This document shows positions 34,236 through 44,017 of a stretch of DNA of 64,000 bases, in pieces. The stretch is from Porphyra umbilicalis (taxonomy: Eukaryota; Rhodophyta; Bangiophyceae; Bangiales; Bangiaceae): the NCBI GenBank assembly GCA_002049455.2, contig KV919135.1, forward strand, positions 1 to 64,000. Reading direction: 5' to 3'. Each line of letters starts with the position of its first letter. Within the stretch, counting starts at the first letter, position 1. The position numbers and the translations under genes were made by a program. Under the pieces are notes generated by a model. The model had not been told where the DNA came from and ran no database searches. It saw nothing but the letters and a program-made list of their open reading frames with translations.

Positions 34236-35918
34236 ATGTTGGCCGACGCCGCACCCGTCCGTGTGTTTGGGGGCCGCTTCTTCTCCCGCCGCGATGATGA
34301 GGTGGATCTCATCCCCGTCGTCCCTGTGGCCGGGTATGGCGTCGGGGGTTTGCGCCGAGGCGGCCCCGTGGAGGTGGACGTGCAGGTCGACAAGCGGGCC
34401 GGTCCCGTCAAGGTCGATGTGAATGTGGAGGGCGGGTCCTCGGACGGCGGCGGCGGCTTTTTCGGCTTTGGCCGCAAAAAGGCTGCCGTCGCCCCCGAGG
34501 CCGGCACACTGGCCGTCCCCGTCGTCCCCGCCGGCCGCGTCGGCGCGACGGCGTCGGGCGCCGCGTCGGGCGCTGTGGATGCGGCCGGCGCTGCTGCCAA
34601 GGAGGCCAAGGGCGGCCTCTTTGACGCCGCGGACGCTGCCAGGGACGCGGCGGGCGCTGCGGGCGACGCTGCCATCAAGACCAAAAAGGTCCTCTTTGGC
34701 TTTGGCCGCAAGGCCGCTGACAATGCCTCTGAGGCAGCAGACGTGGTGGGTGATGTGGCCAACAAGGCGGGCCGCAAGGTGTCTATCGCCGCCAGTGATG
34801 CGGCCGATGCTGCCAAGGACGCGGCGGACGCGGCGGGCGACGCTGCCATTGAGACGAAGAAGGGCCTGTTGGGCTTTGGCCGCAAGGCCGCAGACAGTGC
34901 GTCGGATGCTGCCGACAAGGCGAGCGTCATGGCGGACGAGACTGGCCGCAAGGTGTCGGCGGCTGCGGGCGACGCGGCCGATGCTGCCCAGGAGGCGGCC
35001 GACGTGGCCGGGGATGCCGCCCTCAAGACATAGAAGGGCGTGTTTGGCTTTGGCCGCAAGGCCGCGGACACGGCGTCGGATGCGGCCGGCTCGGTCGCCG
35101 GCGCTGCGTCGGACGCGGCGTCGGCCGTCGATCAGACGGGCTGCGCCGTGTCGTCCAATGTGTCGAACGCGCTCGGCAAGGCTGGCCGCACGCTCCTGAC
35201 GGGCGTCGACGCGCTCGGCGACGGCGCCACCGTGTGTGGCCGCGGCATTGGGGGTGTCTACAACCGCGCCGGCCACGCGCTCGGCGACGTCCGCCGCACG
35301 ACGGTGGGCGTGACGACCGGCCTTGCCGGGTATGTGCTCACCCACTTTTGGCCGTGGGACCACGACCGCCACTACTTTGCGCCGACGTTTTGGAACCAAT
35401 GGTCGTACCACAGGGCGGAGGGGGGCACCAAGGCGAGCGCGGGCCTCCACAAGCTGCCGCTCAAGATCACGTCGACGTACAAGCCGCTGACGCAAGAGTG
35501 GAAGCTGACGACGCGCGTCAACACGCTCCCCCGCCTGCAGCTGTGCCAGGGGATTGGCAAGGCGGGGATGTACCTCAAGGGCGAGGGCGCCCCGTACGTG
35601 GGGGTGGAGCTCGACAAGGTCGTGTCGGTGCCCAAACTCAAGGGCACCGGCGTCTTTGCCAATGCCAACTGGCGGTCGACGCGGTCGGAGGAAAAGGTGG
35701 ATGACGTGGTCGCGTCGGCGGGCGTGCAGCAGACGTACAAGGTGGGGGGGCTTGCCACCGCTGACCATCCGCGTCGGCTACACGTCGCGCAGCGAGTGGA
35801 CCGTGACGCCGACCGATCCCGTGGGGCCACTACTTTTAGGCGCGCGCTCCGTCGCCGGCACCGCCCGCCTCTTTTGGTTACGTGTGATTCCTTTTCCGGG
35901 CATGTTGCGCGTGTGTGA
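34236..35918 (+). CDS. LEA-like repeat protein with C-terminal beta-rich domain, in-frame TAG
   Basis: The ATG at 34236 opens a protein with four repeats of about 55-60 residues rich in DAADAAKDAAD, each linked to KTKK-x-LFGFGRKAAD. This resembles late-embryogenesis-abundant helical repeats, with GFGRK as a constant hinge. The last repeat has TAG at 35031-35033 exactly where the others have Lys (ALKT-stop-KGVFGFGRK versus AIKTKKVLFGFGRK and AIETKKGLLGFGRK). The same frame then continues. A distinct C-terminal part (about 35330-35830: THFWPWDHDRHYFAP, LKITSTYKPLTQEWKLTTRV, GKAGMYLKGEGAPYVGVELD) alternates polar and hydrophobic residues like a membrane beta-barrel. Near the G7 run at 35743-35750 the better continuation (LPPLTIRVGYTSRSEWTVTP) is in the next frame, so the end is uncertain. 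It is either a pseudogene, a readthrough gene or a sequence with errors. Specific function unknown. Confidence 0.6.
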
Positions 35919-35929
35919 GGGTGGTGTGG

Positions 35930-36600
35930 GTTGGGTGTTTTTTTTGTTTTTTTTTGTGACAGTGTGTTTTTTCCTTCTCGGTTTTTTTCTTCTGCCCGCC
36001 TGCGTTGGTGGTTGTGTGTGTGTGTGAGACGCGGCGCGGGGGGCGCTCTTAGTGTAAATCTTGTTGGCATTGCCGCTCGGCCGACTCCCTTGGGAGCGCC
36101 GGCCAGGCGAAGCTCGGCGTCCTCTCGACGCGGAACGCTTGCGCGCGACGGCCATACCGCCGCGCACAGCATGCCATGGCGTGCCACACGTCAGCCTTGC
36201 TGGGGGGCGCAGGCCGCCGCCCTCTGGACGCGTCGCCTGCCCCGCAGGGTCTGACGCTCACCCGCGGCGGCGCATCGCGACGCAACCGACCGCCACCCCC
36301 GCCCCCCCGGCGCGGCCGCCGCAGCCGCAGCAGCTGTCGACGGCCCGGTCGCCGCGGTCCCCCCCGCCGCCGCGCCCCCGGCCGCCACCGTCGGCGGCCG
36401 CCCCGCCCCGCCGCCGCCAGCGGCGGCCGTTCACCCGCCGCCGCCGCTGCGCAGCGACGGGGCGGCGGCCGCGGGGGGGTGGGTGGGTGGGTGGCGGCCG
36501 GCCGGCCGCCGCCACCAACGGCGCCGCCGCCGCCGCCGACCGCACGGCCGCCCCGCCGCCCGACACAAAACCGCCACACGCCAGGCCGCCCGCCCGGCGC
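35930..36600. other. Region between the LEA-like gene and the kinesin
   Basis: Starts with T-rich runs (35937-35995) that could be the 3' end of the LEA-like gene, then GC-rich sequence. Minus-strand frames here could hold the kinesin C-terminus, but I could not identify its last exon or stop. Confidence 0.35.
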
Positions 36601-36603
36601 CCG

Positions 36604-37316
36604 TCAACGTTTCTTCTGTGCTGCGCCCCACCCCGCGGCGGGCCGACGCGCGCCGAGCGGCGCCCGCCGCGGGCCCCGCCCGGCGGAGGGCGGCACCCGC
36701 CCGCCCCCCACCGCGTCAACCCCCCCCCCCCCCCCCCCCCCGCCAACCACGTCAAGGGGATGATGGCGCCCCCCCCCCCCCCCCCCCCCCCCCCGGCAGG
36801 TGGGTCCACCGACGGCGCCCCCCCCCCTCATCCCCCTCCCCCCCCCCCCCCCCCCTCCCCCCCCCCCCGCGTGCGCCATCACCGCCCGCTCCGCCGCCGC
36901 CGCCCGCGCCGTAGCCGCCGCCGCCACCGCCGCGGCGGCGTCGAGCGCCGGGCGGAGTTCCCCGACCGTCGCCGCCCGCTCGGCGGCCACCGCCGCGTCC
37001 GCGTCGGCGGCCGAGGCGGCGAGGCGCCGCCGCACCGCCGCCGCGTCGGCGGCCGCGTCGGTGGCCAACGCGCGGAGGGCGTCGGCTTCCGCCTGCTGCA
37101 ACGCAATGACGTTGAGGAGGGCGGCTTCGCGGGCGGCGGCGGCGGCGGCAGCGTCGTCGGCGGCGGCGGCCGCGTCGGTGGCGCCGTCGAGGGCGCCTTG
37201 GAGGTGCCCGATAATCGCCACGGCGGCGGGGAGGGTCAGCGGGAAACCCCCGCCGCCCCACCCGCCGCCGCCGCCGCCGTCACGACCACAGGGGCGGGCG
37301 GGTGGCAGCGGCACCG

Positions 37317-37347
<31 letters not shown>

Positions 37348-38417
37348 CGTCACCGCCGCCGCTGGCCCCGCCGCCGCGCGCGGCCGCCGGCGCGCCGACG
37401 GGGGCGCCGCCCGGTTTTCCTTGCCGCCCCCCCCGCCGTGGGGTGCGCGGCGCCCCCCCCCCGAGGGGACGGGGGCCCCCCCCCCCCCCCGGGGTGGTCG
37501 TCACCCCCCCCGCCCCAACGGCCACGCGGAGGGCGTGGATGGTGTCGTCCGCGTCGGCCGCCCCCGGCGCCGCGTGCGCGAGCACGACGACCGCCCCCGC
37601 CGTCAGCGGGCGCTCGAGGAGGCGCGTGAGCTTCGAGTTGCGAAAGGACACGTGGCCCCCGGCGCCGCCGCCCGCACCCCCACCACCCCCGCCACCCCCA
37701 CCACCGCCGCCGCCGCCGCCGCCCGTGGCGCCACTCGCCGCCGCCGCCGCCGCCGCCGCTGCCGCGGAGCGGCCACGGAGGTCGGCGAGCACCCCGCGGA
37801 GGGCGGCGAGCGACACGTTGATGCCGCGGTCCCCGCGGCGCCGCTCGGCGGCAGAGAGGCGCGGCGTCGCGGGGGGCACGCCGCCCCCGTCACCACCACC
37901 ACCACCACCACCACCACCACCACCACCACCACCACCACCACCACCACCACCGCCACCCCCGCCCCCGCCGTCACTGCCCTGCGGCGTTGGCGGCGACGGC
38001 GCCGCCTCCCCCCCATTGCGCTCCGTGCCCGCCAAGTCGACGACCCAGAGCGTGCCGCCCGGCGCCTCGGCCGGCGGCGGCCGCCCCGCCACGAGCGCGC
38101 GCGCAATGGCCGCGTCCCCCCCCGCCCCGTCGGCAGGCCCGCCGCCCCCGCCGCCGCCGCCGCCGCACCGCTCCGCCGCCACCGCCGGCGGCGGCGGCGG
38201 CACGTGCACCGCAAAGACGGCGTGGGAGCGGGAGGAGCGCCCGTTGCGCCCCGTCGCCGCCGTTGCGCGGCGGCGGGCGGCGGCGGCGAGCACCGCCGCC
38301 GCCGCGGACGCCGACGCCACCGACCGGCGGGCGGTGGGGGGGATGCCCGCCAGGCCAATGCCGAGCGGCGGCCGCCCGGGGGCCGTGGGGGGGCGGGCGT
38401 CCCCACACCCGCCGACG

Positions 38418-38448
<31 letters not shown>

Positions 38449-39236
38449 GTCGCTGGCGCCGTCGGCGCCGCCGTCGCCGCCGCCGCCGCCGCCGCCGTCG
38501 GCAGTGGCGGCGGAGCGCGCACCCCCCCCCGCCCCCCCCCCCCCCGCCCCGAGCAAATCGTACACCTGCTCCCCATACACCTCCACGGCCGCCACCCACA
38601 CGGCCGCGCGGCGGTCGGGGTCCCCCCGGAGGGCCTCAAACACTGCCCGCAGGGTGCGGGGGAGGAGCCCCTCGGCGTCGCCGGGGGGCACCCCCCCCCC
38701 CCCGCCCCCCCCCTCCCCCCCCCCGCCCCCCCCCCCCCCCCCGCGCCGAGAATGGAGTAGCTCTTCCCCGCCCCCGTACACCCATACGCGAGCAGGAGCC
38801 CGTCCCACCCCCGCCCCACCGCGTCGGCCACAAGCGGCGCGACGGTGCCCGCCCACACGTCCGCACTCGACGCGGCGGGCCCATAGACGGCGTCAAAGGA
38901 AAAGGCGGCGACGCCCGCCTTGGCCACCGCCGCCCCGTGCAGCGCCGGCCGCCGCGGGCACACGGTCACGACGGCGGCGGGGGGGGGGCGGCGGGGGGGG
39001 GGCGGGGGGGTCCCCGCCCCCGCCCCCGCCCCCGCCGCCACCGCCGCCGCCGGGCGTGGGGGGGGGGGGGGGGGGGTGCCCCCGCCGCCACCCCCGTCGG
39101 TGGGGAGGATGGCCAGCGCGTCGGCGTCGGCGGTCGCCGACTCGGCGGGCGTGCGCGGCCGCACGCGGAGGACGACGCGGACGGGGCGGCGGGGGGGGCG
39201 GGGGCGCCGCCCCCGCCGCCCGCACCGGCGGCCGCC

Positions 39237-39267
<31 letters not shown>

Positions 39268-39438
39268 GGGTGGCGGCGGCGGCGGGGGTGCGGCGGGGCG
39301 GCTTGGCCGCCGACGCGCCAAAGGCGAGGCTCCGCACCACGGGCGTGTTGGGCGCGCGGCCGGGGCGGCGCTCGCCGAGGGGCGTGCGGGGGGGGCGCGG
39401 GGGGTGCGCCCCGCCGGCGGCGGCGGCGGCGGCGCCAT
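36604..39438 (-). CDS. Kinesin motor protein with coiled-coil tail, frame broken at C/G runs
   Basis: All kinesin motor landmarks are present on the minus strand, in order: VRVVLRVRPRTP (near 39170), P-loop GCTGAGKSYSI (near 38775), VEVYGEQVYDLLG (near 38570), switch I NGRSSRSHAVFAVH (near 38230), switch II VVDLAGTERNGG (near 38030), INVSLAALRGVLADL (near 37800) and HVSFRNSKLTRLLE (near 37630). A tail at 37230-36890 is Ala/Leu/Glu-rich coiled coil (REAALLNVIALQQAEADALR). The likely start is the ATG at 39438, followed by TPLGERRPGRAPNTP in a shifted frame. At least four frame changes coincide with runs of C. Motor loops are expanded by poly-Gly, including a (CAC)n run at 37900-37960. ATP-driven movement along microtubules is expected; the kinesin subfamily cannot be told. 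The 3' end is approximate. Confidence 0.85.
37900..37960. repeat. CAC trinucleotide microsatellite in kinesin coding sequence
   Basis: About 20 CAC units on the plus strand. In the kinesin frame (minus) they encode poly-Gly in a surface loop after switch II. Confidence 0.85.
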
Positions 39439-40082
39439 GGGGATGGGTGGGGCGGGCGGGGGGGGGGGGGGGGGAGGGGGGTAAGTCGGGGGGGGAAGGG
39501 GGGGGGGAAGGCGGGGGGGGGGGGGGGAGGTGAGGGGGGGGGTGAGCAGGAGACGACCGTGGGCGTGTGCACTACCAGACGGCGGGGAGCGGCGCGTCGG
39601 CAGGCGCGGTGCGTCGGGCAGCGGGCGCTTTGCGTCGGCAGCGGGGGAGCGGCGGGAGCGCCCGTCGCCGGCGGCCGGTGGCGGCGCGGCGCGACCCGGT
39701 GGCGCCCGCGGCGCCGGTCGACGGCGGGCGGGTCGAGGGCGGGGGGGCGGCCGACGGCGGGCGGCGGCGGGGGCGGCGCCACGGCGGGGCGGCACCGACG
39801 GCGGCGGTCGTCGGCTGCGCGGGCAGGGGCGGGCGGGCGGTCGGTGGTGGCACCAGCGCGGCGGGGGTGGGAGTGGAGAGAGAGGGGGGGAGGGGGGGGG
39901 GGCGTCGGCGGCACAGGCGTTACACTACCGCCGGTGCGCGTCACGGACCACGTAGACGGCGCGGCGGGCGCTCCCGCCGGCGCCGCGGCGCGTCGCGCGC
40001 AGAGTGACCTCCGCGGGCGCGGCGGCGGCTGCGGGGGGGCGCGCCGCGGTCGGTCGGCGATGGACCCGGTTTTTTGGATCGG
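39439..40082. other. Upstream region of the kinesin
   Basis: G runs dominate at 39450-39545 and are followed by GC-rich sequence. No separate gene is supported; the promoter of the minus-strand kinesin should lie here, but no clear core element was seen. Confidence 0.35.
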
Positions 40083-40156
40083 CGGGCGAAACGGCTCGGC
40101 GCGCGGATGGCTCCCTGTTTGGTCGTTTGAAGCTGATCCGCAGATCACTCGTACCG
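40083..40156 (+). repeat. Uninterrupted copy of dispersed repeat R
   Basis: Begins GGGCGAAACGGCTC and ends GCAGATCACTCGT near 40156. It matches the two halves at 28784-28828 and 30345-30381 and so marks what the site looked like before the CAGGGG element inserted. The nature of R is unknown. Confidence 0.75.
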
Positions 40157-40170
40157 TCTGCATCGGTTAG

Positions 40171-40917
40171 TAGAGACTTTTGGCAGTTGTTTTATCGGCA
40201 CCTTTTGTGGGTTCTTTGTGGGGACGCCATGGCCACGAGATATTCATCCCCACAAATGTACTGCGACTTTTGGCCCCTCAACTGACGACGGATTGTGGGC
40301 AGCCCCCAGCACTTGTTCACAATTGCAACACGGAGCTACAACCTTTTTTTCGCAGCGGGCCGTCGGCCCGCACCATGGACGTTTACTCGCAGCCGGCCCG
40401 CTGTCTTGAGTGACGTTCGCCATGGTCACCGTCGTCGAGTACTCCATCGGCAGCGTCCACCAGGCGCGGCGTCGCCGAAAGATTCTTGGAGCGGGACAAG
40501 AACAACACCCCTGTCGCCACGTACCACGGCACGTCAATGCGCGCGGGCGCCAGCACCGCTCACTATGATTAGAAGCACAGAAAATAGTAGCTTAGGACGC
40601 GGGGAAAGGGGGCAGGGAGGGGGGAGCAGCGAGAGAGAGCGCATGTTGCCCGTGTGCAAGCCGAGGTGGTTGATCTGACGTCGACGGGCCGTCAGTCCCC
40701 AGTCGCTGCAAAGAAATCCGATGTGGGACGCCACGTTACATGAAATTAATCGACCAGGCGCTCCCCACAGATGATGCGTGGTCATCGGGACGGGACCCCT
40801 CCACACGAGAAATGGGATCGCAATGGTGGGAAGATGCGCCTCTGACAGCAAATGTGTCCCCTGTGGCGCCCCAGACGCCCACAAAGCTCCCCACAAATCA
40901 GTTGCCGAAAGTCTCTA
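40171..40917. mobile_element. 747-bp segment with imperfect terminal inverted repeats
   Basis: TAGAGACTTTTGGCAGTTG at 40171 is matched in reverse complement by TAGAGACTTTCGGCAACTG ending at 40917 (17 of 19). No clear target duplication and no coding frame inside. It starts 15 bp after repeat R. Probably a small non-autonomous element. Confidence 0.45.
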
Positions 40918-40930
40918 TTGTCTGACCTGA

Positions 40931-41802
40931 TATTGTCACGCCCGTGACAATGCCCGGTCACAATCGATCGCACAGGGGTACCATCTCAATACTTTATTTA
41001 AATCGATTGGCCTGTTCACAGTTACTCGGCCGACTGTTGACCCCCAGGTCACCGTACCCCCTGGCAAGCAGAACCCAATTTTGTCGACGCCGTCGTTGCC
41101 ATCGGTCGACGCCGTCCGCGTCGCCAGCCGACGACGCCGACCTTTCCTCTGGACGACGGTCCAGCCCCACCTACAACCCCACCCTTTCTCACTGGTACTC
41201 CAACATGCCAGTCTGCGACGCCCCTTGCCCCCCGCCCACCCCCCCGCAATTTCCCAATCCCCTCCATCTCCCACCCATCCCGCCACCATCCAACCGGGCT
41301 CCGTCCCTTTGGCCTCGGGGGTTGACGCCGCTGCGGCTGTTGCGGAGGCTGCATTTACTCTCAAGGTGCCCGACGTGGCTGAGGCGAACGCTGCTGCCGT
41401 TGGACATGCCGCCTACGCTGCCGCAGTTGCCATTGACGGCGTGCGCGGTGGCGCCGATCAGCGTCGCTTTCCTTCTGGGGTAGCGCGTGTGCGTCGACGG
41501 CGCTTACAGCCAGACCGACTGCCACTAGCGCCCCGTGCACAACGCCGAACACTCACTCTCGGGGTGAGGCTGGACGTGATAGAGGCGCGGGAGCGGGGGC
41601 TGTCCTTCCCTGACATCTTGCGCACCATTGATCCCTCGTCTTCCATTGACAACCTCCGCAAGGTCTGGCAGAGGCTCAACCACTACACTTTCCCCCATGA
41701 CACGTCAGGATGTGCAACCTCTGCTAACACTGTCAGGGGCTGTTCTGGAAGCATAGTGGGACCGAGTGGGGCCTTTTCTTACCTGCGGCTTCGTTCGTGT
41801 GA
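40931..41802 (+). pseudogene. Helix-turn-helix ORF (CENP-B/pogo type) interrupted by an insertion
   Basis: An open frame from 40931 with no in-frame ATG. The segment RRTLTLGVRLDVIEARERGL then SFPDILRTIDPSSSIDNLRK resembles the CENP-B N-terminal helix-turn-helix of pogo/Tigger transposases and their host derivatives. The upstream part is Pro/Ala rich. At 41800-41802 the TGA-flanked element (41803-42959) begins. If that element and one TGA are ignored, the frame continues from 42960 for about 20 more residues (DGSCDDVGRPAIGC) to a stop. So the ORF was interrupted by transposition. No DDE domain follows, so it is not a full transposase here. The lack of an ATG suggests a missing upstream exon or decay. 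Confidence 0.5.
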
Positions 41803-42959
41803 CACCCATTCCGAGACACGCTTCGAGTTTGTGGCGGCGAGTTTGTGGTGAATGTACGCGCCTCTGATTGGGCAATGATGAGTTCGAGTCTGAAGCGCCG
41901 GCGCCACAAACTCGGATTGTGGCGCGCCGGGCTCTGCCCCAAAGCCATGTGGCGCCACATCACACGGCACCTTCGAGCGCACGATCGATGAGAATTAGGC
42001 ATCAGCACTCTTCAGGCAAGGGAGTTATTGCGCCTCCTGAAGGTCACGGACCCGCCGCGTCGCTGCTCGGTTTGAATCCGGGGTGATCGTGCGGCTGCTT
42101 GCTGTTGCCTCGTAAACCGGCGGTTCTCCGTGAGTACGACGAGCTCCGCTAGCGCTACGCGCAGTGCCCCCTATTTCTTCCCTCTTCTGGCGCGGCTTCC
42201 AAAGGTACGGTTTTTGAAACCCGGGGCTACCGATGAGGGGAGGGGGAGGGGGGGAAGGGCGGGGGGGGCGAGCTGAGATTTTCGAAACTGATGGCTACCG
42301 CTCCAATCACTCTCGCACTGCACCCACCTATTGCACTGCACGCACACACACAGGCAAAACAGCGAGCGACAGTGGCGGAGGCACAACGTCGGCGGTCAAC
42401 CTCGAGTCCGCACGACGGGGCGTTCCGTAGCGGGAAGCAAGGACGGCCGGGGCGGGGGGGGGGGGGGTGGGGGACCAGACGTGGGGGAGGGGCGTGTGGG
42501 AGGCGGACCTGTCGGGGGAAGTTTCGGGGGGAAGGGGAACACTGCCGATGCAGACAGGTGAGTGTCGGCTACGGCAAGGTGCAAGTTCATCATGAAGGCC
42601 TCCTCGTCAGAGTCCATGTCGATAGTCGAGGTGGGGGCGGTGGGGAGAGTGGAGATGGGGGCCAAAACAGAACGGTGGCCGGCGATGAGACAACCTCGTC
42701 TGTGTGGAGATCCACGGCAGGTGGCCGCGCGAGCGCGAGCGCCAGGCGGGGCACATAACTCTGAGCACGCTTCTTCCGCCTCCTCTCAGACAGCAATTTT
42801 TGCCTCGTGCGCTCCATTTGTGGACGAAAATTAAGCGGCAAACAGACGCAGTTATAGAAAACTCGGATGTTGCGTCCCGGAATGCCGGTTCGATGTGGCG
42901 CCGAGTTTGTGGCGCCACAAACTGGCACCACAAACTCGGTCCGTGTCTCGGAATGGGTG
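41803..42959. mobile_element. 1157-bp inverted-repeat element with TGA duplication
   Basis: The left end reads CACCCATTCCGAGACACG at 41803 and the right end is its exact reverse complement, ending at 42959. TGA flanks both sides (41800-41802 and 42960-42962). Subterminal GAGTTTGTGG words recur on both sides, also in inverted form. The interior contains purine- and G-rich segments (42238-42280, 42450-42490) and no transposase. The 3-bp TGA duplication is the same as for element B, although the terminal repeats differ. Confidence 0.85.
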
Positions 42960-43023
42960 TGACGGTTCATGTGACGATGTAGGGCGGCCAGCTATTGGCT
43001 GCAACACGAAACAATGTGATCAC

Positions 43024-43084
43024 ATGTGATCACACGAAGCAACGTCGGAAAAGAACTTTCTGACGTTGCTTCATGTGATCACAT
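43024..43084. repeat. 28-bp stem hairpin with TGTGATCACA ends
   Basis: Arms 43024-43051 and 43057-43084 are reverse complements with two mismatches around AGAAC. The arms contain the palindrome ATGTGATCACAT and the word AAGCAACGTC. Further TGATCACA copies lie just upstream at 43016. Possibly a tiny inverted-repeat element. Confidence 0.8.
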
Positions 43085-44017
43085 CGACCTTGCCGCGTGC
43101 TGGTCTTGTGGAACGATTTCAAGTGCGAACTTGGAAACAATCAACTCCAATTTGACTGGTTTGATGGACGTTCGAGTCCGTCGGCTCCTACTGGCTGCAG
43201 TCGAAAGCGACGCCACAGTCGAGTCGGGCCACGTCTTCCCCCTTCTTTGGCAACGCCCCACGCCCCTCAGCCTTGTCCGAAAGACAAGCTGGTCCCCTAC
43301 GCTGCCCTGTGGCAGATGGCCGCCTCTCCGTCCCCGTTTCTGTACGACAGCACAAATTCGAGGATTCCTCAGTACGCCCGTAGCGCGATACGAGCGTACG
43401 CTACAGGTATGATGGCGGGTCCAAGCTGCCCCCCCAACGGACTTCTTCCATGGCTCTGCACAGCATGCTGCATGGACCATCCAGAGAGGCGATCCTGGTG
43501 TGGCGAACGTGGCGCCAAGGGTTCAATTTCAGGATGCCTGGCTCGGCAACGAGGCGTCGGCAACGAGGCGAGGGAGACAAAGGCGTCGCCCTCATGGCTT
43601 ATGTTGAACCACGGTGTTCTACTGCATCGGTGTGCGCCCGTGCCGAGCCAAGCATCCGAGCGCTCGAAGTCAGCCCTTGCACCGACAATCACTTACGTTA
43701 ACTTCATCAGAAACATTCCGCGTCACACTGTCACTCGAAGGGACAACCCACTGCGACCTTTCTAAGCTGAGAGCTCGTCACACGAAGCGTCACATGAACG
43801 AAGGAACTGCTAAGAAAAGGCCTGGGTCACATTACATTATCGGACCGTTGCAGAAGGCCAGTGGGCCGAGAAAAAAAGAAAAAACCGCCATGTCTCATTT
43901 TTGGGACACGCACCATAAAGCGACTAGAAGTTTCTTGAAAAGCGGTTTGAACGTCTTCCAGAGAGCCTTCACCGTAAATGACCAGGAACAGCAGCTCCTA
44001 ACAACAGAAACGACCGC
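43085..44017. other. Stretch without a supported gene
   Basis: Frames of 80-220 codons overlap on both strands with no recognised domain. Composition is near balanced. Nothing else stands out. Confidence 0.35.

Noticed and set aside
36800-39533. Plus-strand frames of 740-890 codons opposite the kinesin
   Set aside because: They are antisense to clear kinesin motifs and consist of Pro/Ala/Arg runs.
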